Below, in pieces: positions 53,863 through 63,076 of a DNA stretch of 64,000 bases. Below the pieces are notes generated by a model. The model was not told the origin of the DNA. It did not search any database and was given only the letters and a program-made list of their open reading frames with translations. Within the stretch, counting starts at the first letter, position 1. Every line of letters begins with the position of its first letter. The translations under genes were made by a program, and so were the position numbers. The DNA comes from JAFLCL01 sp964502175 (GTDB lineage Bacteria > Myxococcota_A > Polyangia > Polyangiales > Sandaracinaceae), in contig CAZCVE010000025.1 in the NCBI GenBank assembly GCA_964502175.1, positions 54,878-118,877 of the forward strand, given 5' to 3'.

Positions 53863-54897
53863 TCAGAACAGGGCGAGTTGCCTCCGCGGGCGCTCGAAGG
53901 TCGTCGGCACCTCGCCGATCACGTCCTCCGAGCGCGCGAGGCCGAGGCGCTCCACGTGCAGCCGGAAGAGCTGCTCGACGATGCGCCAGCGCTCGCCATC
54001 GCCGCGCATGCGCGAGCCGAAGCGCGCGTCGTTCATCTCGCCGCCGCGCATCGCGCGCACGCCGGCGCGCACCTTCTCGGCGCGGAGCGGCAGCGCCTGG
54101 CCGAGGCGCTCGTCGAAGACCGGGAGCACCTCACGCGAGAGGCGCAGCATCGTCATGAACGCGAAGCTCGCGCCGTGATCGCGCGCGCGCTCGAGCATGC
54201 GCGGCACCGCGTCGTCGTTGACGCCCGGGATGATCGGCGCGAGCGAGATGCCCACCGTGACGCCCGCGTCCGCGAGCGCGCGCATCGCCTCGAAGCGCTT
54301 GGAGATCGGGCTCGCGTACGGCTCGAGCGCGCGCCCCATCTCGTCGTCGGGCATCGCCGCGCTGATCGTGACCTTGAGCTGCGCCTCGCGGGCGAGCTCG
54401 CCCAGCACGTCGGCGTCGCGGCGCACGAGGCTCGACTTGGTGATGAGCCCGATCGGCTGCTTGAACCGCAGGCTCGTCTCGAGCAGGCGACGCGTGAGCC
54501 GGTAGCTCGCCTCGAGCGGCTGGTAGCAGTCCGTGTTGCCCGAGAGCACGATCCACTCGCCTCGCCACGACGGCGCGGTGAGCGCCTCCTCGAGCAGCTC
54601 CACCGCGTTCGTCTTCACGACGAGCTTGCGATCGAAGTCGGTGCCCGCGCCGAAGCCCAGGTACTGGTGGCTCGGCCGCGCATAGCAGTACGCACAGCCG
54701 TGGTAGCAGCCGCGGTAGGGGTTGATCGACCAGCGGAACGCGAGGTCGGGGCTGTCGTTCCTCGCGAGGATCGTCTTGGCGCGCTCCTCGTGGATCTCGA
54801 GGCGCGCGAGCGGCGGCGGCGCGTCGAGGTGATCGCCCGACCACTCGATGTTCGTCGACGACCACGGGTTCGGCGGGTTCGCGAGCGGGGCGGGCAT
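53863..54897 (-). CDS. Radical SAM protein, PA0069 family
   Basis: A 344-residue radical SAM enzyme: CxxxCxxC cluster motif 'GCYHGCAYCYARP' (Cys64, 68, 71) preceded by 'INPYRGCYHGC', typical of the PA0069/SplB-like family. 'GNTDCYQPLE' and 'ITKSSLVRRDADVL' match family blocks. It may be a DNA-repair-like or modification enzyme; substrate unknown. Confidence 0.9.
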   Translation of the reverse strand: MPAPLANPPNPWSSTNIEWSGDHLDAPPPLARLEIHEERAKTILARNDSPDLAFRWSINPYRGCYHGCAYCYARPSHQYLGFGAGTDFDRKLVVKTNAVELLEEALTAPSWRGEWIVLSGNTDCYQPLEASYRLTRRLLETSLRFKQPIGLITKSSLVRRDADVLGELAREAQLKVTISAAMPDDEMGRALEPYASPISKRFEAMRALADAGVTVGISLAPIIPGVNDDAVPRMLERARDHGASFAFMTMLRLSREVLPVFDERLGQALPLRAEKVRAGVRAMRGGEMNDARFGSRMRGDGERWRIVEQLFRLHVERLGLARSEDVIGEVPTTFERPRRQLALF

Positions 54898-55008
54898 GCG
54901 CTCATCCCATCACTGGCCATCCGTTCAGTCAACCAGCCCTCCCTGGAGGGCGCCGTCGTGGGTTCCCCCCGCTGGTCAGCGCCAGACGGCTCGCGGTACA
55001 CGAGATGG

Positions 55009-55740
55009 ATGCTTCGCGCGATGTCGATGCTCGGGATCCTCGGCGTGCTGGGTGGCCTCTCGTTCGGCTGTGGCGACGGCGATCCGCCGCCCGACGCGGC
55101 GAGGCGTGCCGACGCGAGCATGGAGGCAGACGCGAGCGGTGAGGTGGACGACGCGGCCGTGGAGATCGACGCGAGCGTCGACGACACCGGCATGCTCGCG
55201 CTCGACGACACGGGCATCGACGCCGCGATCGAGCGCGACGCGCCGAGCATCGACGTCTCGGGGCCCGACGTGTTCGTCGGCACCGACGCTCGGATGCCGG
55301 ACGCGTTCGTTCCCCCGCCGGACTCACCCGCGCCCGTGGATGTCGGCACCGACGCGGCGCGCATCGGCCTCGGACCCGTGCAGTGCACGCCGACGCTCGA
55401 GTGTCCCGCGGGCGCCGGCCTCTGCAACGACACGGCGCCCGGTGGGGTGTGCTCGTGCTTCCTCGGCACCGAGGCGTGTCCCACGGGCACGACGTGCGAC
55501 ACCGACATCGGCGCGTGCATCCGCACCTGCGCGAACGATCTCGACTGCAGCGCGGGCATGACGTGCTCCACGCTCACCGGCCGCTGCGCGATCCGTCGAT
55601 GCTCGGCGAGCTCGCTGTGCCCCGCGCCGTACGTGTGCTCGAGCGCGGGCTCGGGCTTCTGCCGACGACCGAGCTGCGCGGGCGGCGCCGCGTGCCCGAC
55701 GTCGATGACCTGCGTCACCGAGGTCTGCGTCGAGCCCTGA
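55009..55740 (+). CDS. Asp-Ala-linker, Cys-rich lipoprotein
   Basis: A 243-residue lipoprotein (MLRAMSMLGILGVLGGLSFGC). A 90-residue Asp-Ala-rich linker is followed by a Cys-rich domain with 20 or so Cys in pairs ('CTPTLECPAGAGLCNDTAPGGVCSCFLGTEACPTGTTCDTDIGACIRTC' region and following). This resembles EGF/TIL-like small disulfide repeats. Role unknown; exported. It belongs to the same class as the other Asp-Ala lipoproteins in the window. Confidence 0.65.
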   Translation: MLRAMSMLGILGVLGGLSFGCGDGDPPPDAARRADASMEADASGEVDDAAVEIDASVDDTGMLALDDTGIDAAIERDAPSIDVSGPDVFVGTDARMPDAFVPPPDSPAPVDVGTDAARIGLGPVQCTPTLECPAGAGLCNDTAPGGVCSCFLGTEACPTGTTCDTDIGACIRTCANDLDCSAGMTCSTLTGRCAIRRCSASSLCPAPYVCSSAGSGFCRRPSCAGGAACPTSMTCVTEVCVEP

Positions 55741-55760
55741 GCCGCTCGCTCACGCGCTCG

Positions 55761-56363
55761 TCAGGGCATCGCGAGCACGGCTTCGATCGCCACGCGCACG
55801 AACGTCTCCTGCTCGCGAGCGTGCGCTGGCGTGAGCAGCGCCGAGGCGCGCGCGCGATCGAGCTGCTGCCCCGCGCGGAGCGAGCGAATGGCGAGCACCG
55901 CGCCTTCGCGCACGTGCGCGCGACGATCCCCGAGCGACGCCGCGAGCGTGTCGATCGCCGCGAGACCTTCGCGCTCGGTGAGCACGCGGAGCGCGCTGCG
56001 CGAGACGATCTCGTCCTCGGCCTCGGCGCGCGCGAGCGACCGAAGGATCGCGAGCGAGGCTGCGCTCTCGTCGTGACGCAGCGCGAGCACGGCGCGACGA
56101 CGGAGCCCGACCGGGCGTGACGCGTCGTCGAGGATGCCGGCGAGCGCGGCGAGACCCTCGGGCCCGAGGCCCTGCCAGAACGCCGCGGGCGGCAGCGCGT
56201 CGATCGCGAGCAGCGCACGCTCGACCCGGAGACGCACCTCGGGGCGAACGACGACGGGTGAGGCCGTCCCACTGCCCGGCACCGTGCGCTGCGCGACCGC
56301 GGGCGACGCGGCGAGGAAGACGCAGAGCGCCAGCATCGAGCCGAAGAAGGAGCGAGAGATCAT
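55761..56363 (-). CDS. Exported HEAT-repeat protein
   Basis: A 200-residue protein with a signal peptide (MISRSFFGSMLALCVFLAASPAVAQ). The rest is alpha-helical with HEAT/PBS-lyase-like repeats ('RLRVERALLAIDAL', 'SRPVGLRRRAVLALRHDESAASLAILRSLARAEAEDEIVSRSALRVLTE', 'DRRAHVREGAVLAIRSL'). Its ATG overlaps the stop of the metzincin-like gene (ATGA), so it may be a periplasmic partner or inhibitor. Confidence 0.75.
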   Translation of the reverse strand: MISRSFFGSMLALCVFLAASPAVAQRTVPGSGTASPVVVRPEVRLRVERALLAIDALPPAAFWQGLGPEGLAALAGILDDASRPVGLRRRAVLALRHDESAASLAILRSLARAEAEDEIVSRSALRVLTEREGLAAIDTLAASLGDRRAHVREGAVLAIRSLRAGQQLDRARASALLTPAHAREQETFVRVAIEAVLAMP

Positions 56364-57919
56364 CGGAGCACCATCGAGTGCTGGAGGATGCGCGTCTGTC
56401 GCGGGCTGAAGCGGGGGCTCGCCACGAACGGGCCCCAGAACATCACGTTGTCTGCGCCCGCGCCGGTGCACTCCATCGGGAAGAGCATGCCGTCGCCGTC
56501 GAGATCGTGCGTCGCCAGATCGCACACGGGCGTGTCCGAGAAAGGCTCGACGCTCGAGCCGTCGAGCTCGGTCGTGTGGAAGAGCCCGCTGAAGTGGCCG
56601 AGCTCGTGGCCGATCACGGTGCCCAGCTGATCCTCGGGCGACATCGGCAGGATCGAGATCAGATCCTCGAGGCCGATCGCGATGCCCGAGCCCTGCGTTC
56701 CGTGCACGCCCATCGCGCCGGGCGCGCCGCCGGAGATCCCGAGGAAGTCGGTGCCCGTGCGGATCAAGAACACGTTCACGGCAGGTCGCGCCGCGCCCGC
56801 GGAGAGGAGGAACATCTCGCCCACCTCGCCGTCGCCCTCGATCACCTCGAACTGTCGCGCGGTCGCGCCGGGCACCACGAAGTGACGCGCGCGGCCGACG
56901 TGGAGGTTCGGGTCGGTCGCGTTGAAGAGCGCCTCGAGCTGCGTCATCAGCCGCTGCACCACGGACGGCGGCTCGCCGCCGCGCGGGGGCGCGACACCGA
57001 GGTAGTAGAAGTTGAGGTCGAGCTGGGTCCCTGGGCCCGCGCGCTCCATGACGATGCGGCGGTACGACGTGGTCTCGCCCGTCTCGAGCGTCGCCTGGAA
57101 GCTCGTGCCGATGGGGAAGTCGCGATCCCCGTTGGGGATGAGGATCGGGAGGAAGTCGAGGAACGGCGCCACGATGAGCGGCTGCCGCGTCACGCCGAGC
57201 TGGAACGCGTCGAACACGACCTCGCCGTCGCTCGCGGTGATCGACGAGACGAAGCGGTTCTCGTCGAGGCCGCTCGCCACGTAGAGCGCGAGCCGCGCCG
57301 CGCCCCCGAGCGGCTCGACGTCGAGGCTCTGGCTCGAGAAGCGCGGCACGGTCACCGCGTCGTTCGCGATCACCTGCGCGCCCGGATCGGCCCAGCGCAC
57401 GCACGCGCTCGCGAACTGGAGGGTGCGCTCGCTCGTCACGACGGGGACGCGCGTGCAGCGCTCGAGCCGCGCGAGCTGCGATCGATCGCTGAAGCAGTCG
57501 GAGTCGACCGCGCACGGCGCGACGCAGCCGCCGCCGAGGGCGCAGATGCCGTGGTCACACGCCGTGTTCTCGTCGCACTCCTGCCCCGGGCTCGCCATGC
57601 CGATCGGGCTCCCGCAGCGCAGCGGCACGTCGGCGAGGTCGCGCGGCTCGAGCGACAAGTCCTGCACGCAGATCGCGGACTCGCAGTCGAGGTCGCGCGC
57701 GCACTCGCTCCTCGGCACCACCGCGTCGGGCGCCCACGCGTCGGGCGGAGGCGCGCGCCACGCGTCGGGCGGAGGCGGCCCTGCGTCCGGATCCATGCGC
57801 ACGTTCGTCCGGTAGCAACCCGTGAGCGCCACGACGCACACGAGCGCAGACGCGAGCGCGGGCGGAGCGAGCGAAGACGACGGCGAAGCGAGACGAGACG
57901 GCGCGGCGCGAGGTCGCAT
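56360..57919 (-). CDS. Metzincin-like metalloprotease lipoprotein
   Basis: A 519-residue lipoprotein (lipobox LTGC) with an Asp-Ala/Pro linker and an EGF-like Cys region ('CARDLDCESAICVQD...CDENTACDHGICALGGGCVAPC'). The zinc motif HExxHxxGxxH is complete: HELGHFSGLFH at 438-448, with a Met-turn-like 'NVMFWG' near residue 493. Another part has 'RIVMERAGPGTQLDLNFYYLG'. This is a surface-anchored metalloprotease that likely degrades extracellular protein. It is translationally coupled to the HEAT gene. Confidence 0.85.
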   Translation of the reverse strand: MRPRAAPSRLASPSSSLAPPALASALVCVVALTGCYRTNVRMDPDAGPPPPDAWRAPPPDAWAPDAVVPRSECARDLDCESAICVQDLSLEPRDLADVPLRCGSPIGMASPGQECDENTACDHGICALGGGCVAPCAVDSDCFSDRSQLARLERCTRVPVVTSERTLQFASACVRWADPGAQVIANDAVTVPRFSSQSLDVEPLGGAARLALYVASGLDENRFVSSITASDGEVVFDAFQLGVTRQPLIVAPFLDFLPILIPNGDRDFPIGTSFQATLETGETTSYRRIVMERAGPGTQLDLNFYYLGVAPPRGGEPPSVVQRLMTQLEALFNATDPNLHVGRARHFVVPGATARQFEVIEGDGEVGEMFLLSAGAARPAVNVFLIRTGTDFLGISGGAPGAMGVHGTQGSGIAIGLEDLISILPMSPEDQLGTVIGHELGHFSGLFHTTELDGSSVEPFSDTPVCDLATHDLDGDGMLFPMECTGAGADNVMFWGPFVASPRFSPRQTRILQHSMVLR

Positions 57920-58043
57920 CCGCGTGTGTTGAAGAGCGGGGCCCCGGCCGTCAATCCGCATGCGTCCACTCCTCGGGAAGGCAGGCCTCGGCGGACGACC
58001 GGATGCGACGTCCGCGGCCGTCACGCTATCATCGGCGAACGCC

Positions 58044-59405
58044 ATGACGACGCCTCGCGCCCTCCGTGCTGCCCTGCCCGCGCCTCGATTCCTGCCGTGG
58101 GGCCTCTCCGCCCTCGCCGCGCTCGTCGCGCTCGGGCTGCCCCAGGTCGCGCGCGCCGACTTCCTCGGCGACGTGAGCACGCAGTTCACCGAGGCGCTCG
58201 GCTCGGGCAACTACCTGCTCGCGTTCGGCTTCATCTACCTCGTGGGCCTCGGCACCGCGCTCACGCCGTGCGTCTATCCGATGATCGCGATCACCGTCTC
58301 GGTGTTCGGCGCGCGCGAGGCCAAGAGCAAGGCCGAAGCGGCGCTGCTCTCGACGGTGTTCGTGCTCGGCATCGCGACGCCGTTCGTGCCGCTCGGGATC
58401 TTCGTGGGCCTCACCGGCGGTGTCTTCGGCGCGTGGCTGGCCAACCCGATCGTGCTCGTCGCCTTCGCGCTGCTGTTCACGGCGCTCGCGGCCTCCATGT
58501 TCGGCGCGTTCGAGCTCGATCTGCCGCCCGCGCTCAAGGAGCGCTTCACGTCCGTCGAGGGCGGTGTCGGCTTCAAGGGCGCGTTCGCGCTCGGCTTCGT
58601 CTGCGCGTTCATCGCCGCGCCGTGCACCGGCCCCGCGATCGTCGGGCTCCTCACCTACATCGGGCAGACGCACGACGTCGTGCTCGGCGGCGCGGGCATG
58701 TTCGTCTACGCGCTCGGCCTCGGCTCGCTCTTCTGGGTCGTGGGCACGTTCGCCGTGGGCCTGCCGAAGTCGGGCCGCTGGATGGAGGCGGTGAAGAGCA
58801 TCTTCGGCATGGTCATGCTCGTCATGGCGCTCTTCTACCTGCGCAACCTCGTCCCGCAGCTGATGGACGTGCTCACGCGCGACTGGGTGCTGCTCGGCAC
58901 GGCCATCGCGCTGATGGTCGTCGCCGTTGCGCTCGGCGCGATCCACCTCGACTTCAAGGAAGGCACGAACGCGGAGCGCGCGCGCAAGGGAACCGGCGTG
59001 CTGTTGGGGACTGCGGGTGGCTTCCTCGCCGTGATGTGGCTCCTCCTTCCTCCGCCGGGCGCGCGCATCGAGTGGCGCGAAGACTTCGGCGAGGCGCTCG
59101 CAGAGGCGCGCTCCACGGGCACGCCGTTCATCGTCGACTTCGGCGCGAGCTGGTGCGGCGCCTGCGGCGAGCTCGATCGCGAGACGTTCACCGACCCGCG
59201 CGTGGTGCGCGAGGGCGGCCGCTTCATCGCGGTGCACGTCGATCTCTCGCAGCGCACGGCCGAAGAAGACGCGCTCCTCGCGAGCTACGAGCAGCGCGGC
59301 CTGCCGCTCGTGGTGATGCACGGCTCGGACGGCGACGAAGACCACCGCGTCACGCAGTTCATCGAGCCCGACGCGATGCTCGAGATGATGCGCGAAGTCG
59401 ACTGA
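58044..59405 (+). CDS. dsbD: DsbD-like thiol:disulfide interchange protein (without alpha domain)
   Basis: A 453-residue protein. The central eight-helix beta domain has the paired redox Cys in 'LTPCVYPM' (Cys76) and 'APCTGPAI'; the C-terminal thioredoxin domain has WCGAC (Cys371/Cys374). The N-terminal alpha domain of E. coli DsbD is absent, so it is a shorter CcdA-plus-thioredoxin type. It passes electrons from cytoplasmic thioredoxin to periplasmic partners. ATG 58044. Confidence 0.9.
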   Translation: MTTPRALRAALPAPRFLPWGLSALAALVALGLPQVARADFLGDVSTQFTEALGSGNYLLAFGFIYLVGLGTALTPCVYPMIAITVSVFGAREAKSKAEAALLSTVFVLGIATPFVPLGIFVGLTGGVFGAWLANPIVLVAFALLFTALAASMFGAFELDLPPALKERFTSVEGGVGFKGAFALGFVCAFIAAPCTGPAIVGLLTYIGQTHDVVLGGAGMFVYALGLGSLFWVVGTFAVGLPKSGRWMEAVKSIFGMVMLVMALFYLRNLVPQLMDVLTRDWVLLGTAIALMVVAVALGAIHLDFKEGTNAERARKGTGVLLGTAGGFLAVMWLLLPPPGARIEWREDFGEALAEARSTGTPFIVDFGASWCGACGELDRETFTDPRVVREGGRFIAVHVDLSQRTAEEDALLASYEQRGLPLVVMHGSDGDEDHRVTQFIEPDAMLEMMREVD

Positions 59406-59492
59406 CGACCCGCAGGGCTGCTCTCTCGCTCCTTCGGCGACGTTCCGGCAACCTCTCGATGAGGTTCGACCCACCGCGAGAGAGGCCCCGAG

Positions 59493-60485
59493 ATGCGCAG
59501 ACTGCACTGGTCGATTGCTACCTTCTTCTGCGTGATGGGCTGCGGCAGCCCGGCGCCCGCACCCGAGCCGACACCTGCGGAGACGACCGGCACGGAGGTC
59601 GCGGAGGTCCCCGCGGAGCCCGTCGCCGAGCCCGTCGCCGAGGCCGCGCCGCTCGAACCGTCCCCCACTTGCTCCGAGGACTCTCTGCCGGTGGTGCAGA
59701 GCACGCTGCAGAGTCTCTCTGGATCACCCTACGTGGTGGTGGACCGCGCCACGCTGCCGACCGTCTCGCCCGAGGCGCCGTCGCTGGGTCACGTGCTCCA
59801 CGCGCCATGCCCGCTGCTCACCGTCACGGCGGAGAGCGTCCTCTTCGACGGCACACCGATCGACGGCGCGGACGACGCGGCGCGCGCGCGCGCGATCTCG
59901 ACGCGCTGGCGCACGGCGTCTCGCGCACGGCCGCGACCCGAGGTGCTCTGCGTGGCCGCGCCCGCGGATCTCCCGCTCGCGCGCATCGAAGCCCTCGTCG
60001 GGCGTGTCCAGCACGTCGTGTTGCTCGCGGTCCACACGGAGCCCCCGATGCCGACGCGCTCTCCTTGGTTGGAGGAGACCCGACCGCGCATCGCGGCGCT
60101 GCCCCCCGCGGAGCGTTGCGAAGCGCTCCGCAGCGCGCTCGAGCGCGCGACGGGGAGCTGCGAGGCGGCTCGAGCGCCGATGCGCGCGCTCGTCGACACC
60201 ACCCCTGCCTGCGACCCGTCGCCGGCGGCCGTCGCGGGCATCCAAGAGTCGCTCGTCGTCACGGAAGCGCTGACCGCGTGTCACTGCGCCGGCGCGGACG
60301 TGACCGCGATCATCGGCCTCTACGAGCTCGCGGCCGACCGGGCCGGCACCACGCTTCGAACGTTTCCGCTGCACGGCGACATCGACCCGAGCGGCGAGCC
60401 CGTCGTGACGAGCGGCCCTGGTCCGGCCACCGTGCTCGAGCTGGTCCGCCGCAGCGAGCTCCAGCGGCCCCGGCAGCCCCAATGA
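59493..60485 (+). CDS. Hypothetical lipoprotein
   Basis: A 330-residue lipoprotein (MRRLHWSIATFFCVMGC) with an Ala/Glu/Pro-rich linker (APAPEPTPAETTGTEVAEVPAEPVAE). A globular part follows that contains four or five Cys ('CSEDSLPVVQSTLQSL', 'LCVAAPADLPLARIEALVGRVQHVVLLAV', 'LTACHCAGADVTAIIGLYELA'). It has no recognised domain. GAGAGAGG precedes the ATG. Confidence 0.6.
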   Translation: MRRLHWSIATFFCVMGCGSPAPAPEPTPAETTGTEVAEVPAEPVAEPVAEAAPLEPSPTCSEDSLPVVQSTLQSLSGSPYVVVDRATLPTVSPEAPSLGHVLHAPCPLLTVTAESVLFDGTPIDGADDAARARAISTRWRTASRARPRPEVLCVAAPADLPLARIEALVGRVQHVVLLAVHTEPPMPTRSPWLEETRPRIAALPPAERCEALRSALERATGSCEAARAPMRALVDTTPACDPSPAAVAGIQESLVVTEALTACHCAGADVTAIIGLYELAADRAGTTLRTFPLHGDIDPSGEPVVTSGPGPATVLELVRRSELQRPRQPQ

Positions 60486-60578
60486 GCCCGCGACCGCGCG
60501 CCGCATCTCCCATGCGCCAGCGGCCCGCGACGCACGCGCTCCTGCCCGCGGATCTCGTGCCGTTCCCGTGAGCAACGC

Positions 60579-60977
60579 TCAGCGTCGCGCGGGCCGCTTC
60601 TTCTTCGGAGCATCGGTCGTGCACGCGAGCACGAGGAGCGCGTCGAACAGACGCGTGATCTCGTCGTGGCGCGCCTGTCCCCCCGAGCGCGCCACATAGG
60701 GAGACCACAGCGCGAGGCAGCGCGCCTTCCACATCGTCGCGATCTCGGCGCTCGACGATCCGTCCACGGCGCCACGCGCTCGCAGACGCAGCTCACCTGG
60801 CCCTCCGCCGTGTGCGACCAAGAGGTGCACGTAGACGAGCGGGCCCTCGACGTCCTGCCACACGGCCGCTTCGTTCCGGAGGTGGGTGTCGATCGCCTCC
60901 CGCCACCGATCGACCTCGATCGAGAGGAGGTCCTGCGCGTGATCGTTGTCGAGCGCGCCCGGTCCCCACGCGCCCAT
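60579..60977 (-). CDS. DUF4259-like protein
   Basis: A 132-residue protein starting 'MGAWGPGALDNDHAQDLLSIEVDRWREAI', the N-terminal signature (GAWG.G.FDND.A.D) of the DUF4259 family, whose members often occur near immunity-type loci. Role unknown. Its ATG overlaps the previous stop (TGATG), so it is cotranslated with the upstream lipoprotein gene. Confidence 0.75.
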   Translation of the reverse strand: MGAWGPGALDNDHAQDLLSIEVDRWREAIDTHLRNEAAVWQDVEGPLVYVHLLVAHGGGPGELRLRARGAVDGSSSAEIATMWKARCLALWSPYVARSGGQARHDEITRLFDALLVLACTTDAPKKKRPARR

Positions 60978-61546
60978 CACTGCACCGTCACGGTGACCGA
61001 CGCGCCGTAGCCCGGCGGCGGCTGGGCAGGCGTGGCCGCGATCGCAGGCTGCACGACCACGGCCGGCGCAGGCGCGGTCTGCACCGCCGTCGTCTGCACG
61101 GGCGAGGCGAGCAGCCAGCCGCAGTCGACGGGGCCACAGCGGAGCTCGAGCGTGGTCGCGCGACCGCAGCCCGCCACCGCGTAGAGGCGCGGCGACCGCG
61201 CTTCGTAGCCGACGCCGTCGGGCGGACACATGAGCTCGACCGACGCGCGCTCGGCGAGCGGCGTCACGTCCTGCCAGCGCGCACCGCCGTAGCGATGCGG
61301 ACCGTTGGCGACGATCGCGTAGTCGCGCCAGCCGTTGCAGCCGCTCGCGCGGAAGAGGCGCTCGTCGAGCCGCTCGACCGTCACGCCCACGGCGGGACAG
61401 TTGAGATCGCGCGACGCAGAGCGCTGGAGGTTCTGCAGCCGTCGATCGTCGACCAGCGTTCGATCACGTCGATGACAGCCCGACGCCGCGAGCGCGAGCG
61501 CGAGGAGGAGGAGGTGCAGCCAGACCGTGCGGTTCACGACGCCCAT
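60977..61546 (-). CDS. Hypothetical lipoprotein
   Basis: A 189-residue lipoprotein (MGVVNRTVWLHLLLLALALAASGC). The mature part carries repeated beta patterns with paired Cys ('RDLNCPAVGVTVERLDERLFRASGCNGWRDYAIVANG', 'VELMCPPDGVGYEARSPRLYAVAGCGRATTLELRC'). These look like two copies of one small domain, with Cys at the same places and an Ala/Pro-rich tail. Function unknown. Confidence 0.65.
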   Translation of the reverse strand: MGVVNRTVWLHLLLLALALAASGCHRRDRTLVDDRRLQNLQRSASRDLNCPAVGVTVERLDERLFRASGCNGWRDYAIVANGPHRYGGARWQDVTPLAERASVELMCPPDGVGYEARSPRLYAVAGCGRATTLELRCGPVDCGWLLASPVQTTAVQTAPAPAVVVQPAIAATPAQPPPGYGASVTVTVQ

Positions 61547-61632
61547 GCACCCGATCCTGGGCGAACGACGCGGCTCGACGCAACGAGAGAGGTGCGCGCA
61601 CGTCAGGAACACGCGCGGTGTATCTTCGCAGC

Positions 61633-62448
61633 ATGGACGCCGAGCTCGAGCGTGTGGCCCGTTGGATGAGAAGCGCGGGCCGCGTGGTCTACGTCGTGGG
61701 CGCGGGGCTCTCGGTGCCGAGCGGCGTCCGCGCGTACCGCTCGGGGCCCGATGCGATCTGGGACGAGCTCGTCACGAGCTGGGGCACGCGCGAGAAGCTC
61801 GAGGCCGACACCGCGGGGTGGTGGAAGACCTTCTGGCTGGGTGCGCACGCGGACCTCGGTCGGGCGGACATCGCTCCGAACGACGGCCACCGCGCGCTCG
61901 CCGGCCTCGTCGCGCGCGACACGCGCGATCTCGTGATCACGCAGAACGTCGATGGCCTTCATCGCCGCGCGGGTCACCCGGAGGCGCAGCTCGTCGAGAT
62001 CCACGGACGCCACGATCGCTTCGTATGCATGGCGCACGCGCGCTGCGCGGCCGGCCGCGAGCCCGTCGATCGGGTGGACCTCTCGCGCCTCGACGAAGGC
62101 GTCATCCCGCGCTGCGCACACTGCGGCGCACCCATCCGCCCCCTCGTGCTGCTCTTCGACGAGCTCTACGAGAGCCACCCCGCGTTCCAGGCCCATCGCG
62201 CCCGCCGCGCGCTCGACGAGGCCGACGTCGTGGTCTTCGTGGGCACGTCGTTCTCCGTCGGGATCACCAGCCTCGCGCTCCGCTCGGCACGCTTCACCCA
62301 CGCGCGCGTCGTGAACGTGAACCTCGGGCGCGCTCCGTTCGGCGACGTGACGGAGCTGACCGGGAGCGCGGCGGACGTGCTGCCTCGCTTGCTCCGCGAG
62401 CTCGAGCAGCCGAGCCCCGACCGCGACACGGTCCCGCCCGCTGCGTGA
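61633..62448 (+). CDS. Sirtuin (SIR2 family NAD-dependent deacylase)
   Basis: A 271-residue sirtuin: GAGLSVPSG at 23-31, TQNVDGLH at 103-110, catalytic His124 in 'VEIHGRH', and zinc Cys 132, 138, 161, 164. 'VGTSFSVGITSL' is the late NAD-site segment. It lacks the Tyr/Arg pair of desuccinylase-type sirtuins, suggesting a deacetylase. ATG 61633 is preferred; GTG 61618 is upstream. Confidence 0.9.
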   Translation: MDAELERVARWMRSAGRVVYVVGAGLSVPSGVRAYRSGPDAIWDELVTSWGTREKLEADTAGWWKTFWLGAHADLGRADIAPNDGHRALAGLVARDTRDLVITQNVDGLHRRAGHPEAQLVEIHGRHDRFVCMAHARCAAGREPVDRVDLSRLDEGVIPRCAHCGAPIRPLVLLFDELYESHPAFQAHRARRALDEADVVVFVGTSFSVGITSLALRSARFTHARVVNVNLGRAPFGDVTELTGSAADVLPRLLRELEQPSPDRDTVPPAA

Positions 62449-62467
62449 TCACGATCAGCGGGGCCGC

Positions 62468-62896
62468 TCACGCTGCGCGGCGGGCGAGCAGCGCGCACAC
62501 GTCGTCGGCCTCGAGGGGCAGCACGTGCGTCGACCAGTCGTCGAGCGGGCGCGTCGCGAAGACCGCCACGGGCGTGTCGCGCCCGAGCGCGCGGAGGTGA
62601 CCTCGCACCATCGCCTCGAGCGCGTGATCGACCATGATCGAGTGCCACTCGGTGCCCGCGAGCAGGAGCGCGAGCTCGCCCGTCTGCGTGGTCGTCCAGG
62701 GGCGCGCGCCCTCGCGCGCGAAGCTCCGCGCGACGGAGAGCGCATCGGCGATCACGGCACCGACCACCAGCACACGCGGCGCGGAAGCCGGATCCGCGAG
62801 CGAGCCTTGGGGCTCGGGCGTGTCGTTCGCGGGCGACAGCACGTCGGCCCAGGTGTCGACGATCACGCAGAACGGCGGACGGCTCGGACGGGACAT
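62468..62896 (-). CDS. Hypothetical protein, pseudo-receiver-like
   Basis: A 142-residue protein with 'PRVLVVGAVIADALSVARSFAREGARPWTTTQTGELALLLAGTEWHSIMVDHALEAMV', like a CheY-fold without phosphoacceptor. Role unknown. ATG 62896. The fold resembles the C-terminal domain of the protein at 52741-53775. Confidence 0.5.
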   Translation of the reverse strand: MSRPSRPPFCVIVDTWADVLSPANDTPEPQGSLADPASAPRVLVVGAVIADALSVARSFAREGARPWTTTQTGELALLLAGTEWHSIMVDHALEAMVRGHLRALGRDTPVAVFATRPLDDWSTHVLPLEADDVCALLARRAA

Positions 62897-63076
62897 ACGC
62901 GCGTGAAAAGCAGGAGCCACGCCAACACCGCGCTGCGCCAATGAAATCGCGAAACACCCAGATCAGTCGACGATCACGCTCCGCACACACGGACACGACG
63001 CCGCAGGCTCGACCCAACGCTGAGGCGCCGAGGCCACAAGCCGCGACACCGACGTCGCGGAGTCGCGATCGACCGC

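Noticed and set aside
56117..60571. A plus-strand frame of 1484 codons
   Set aside because: Antisense and off-frame to the metzincin and DsbD genes; composition is Arg/His-rich shadow.
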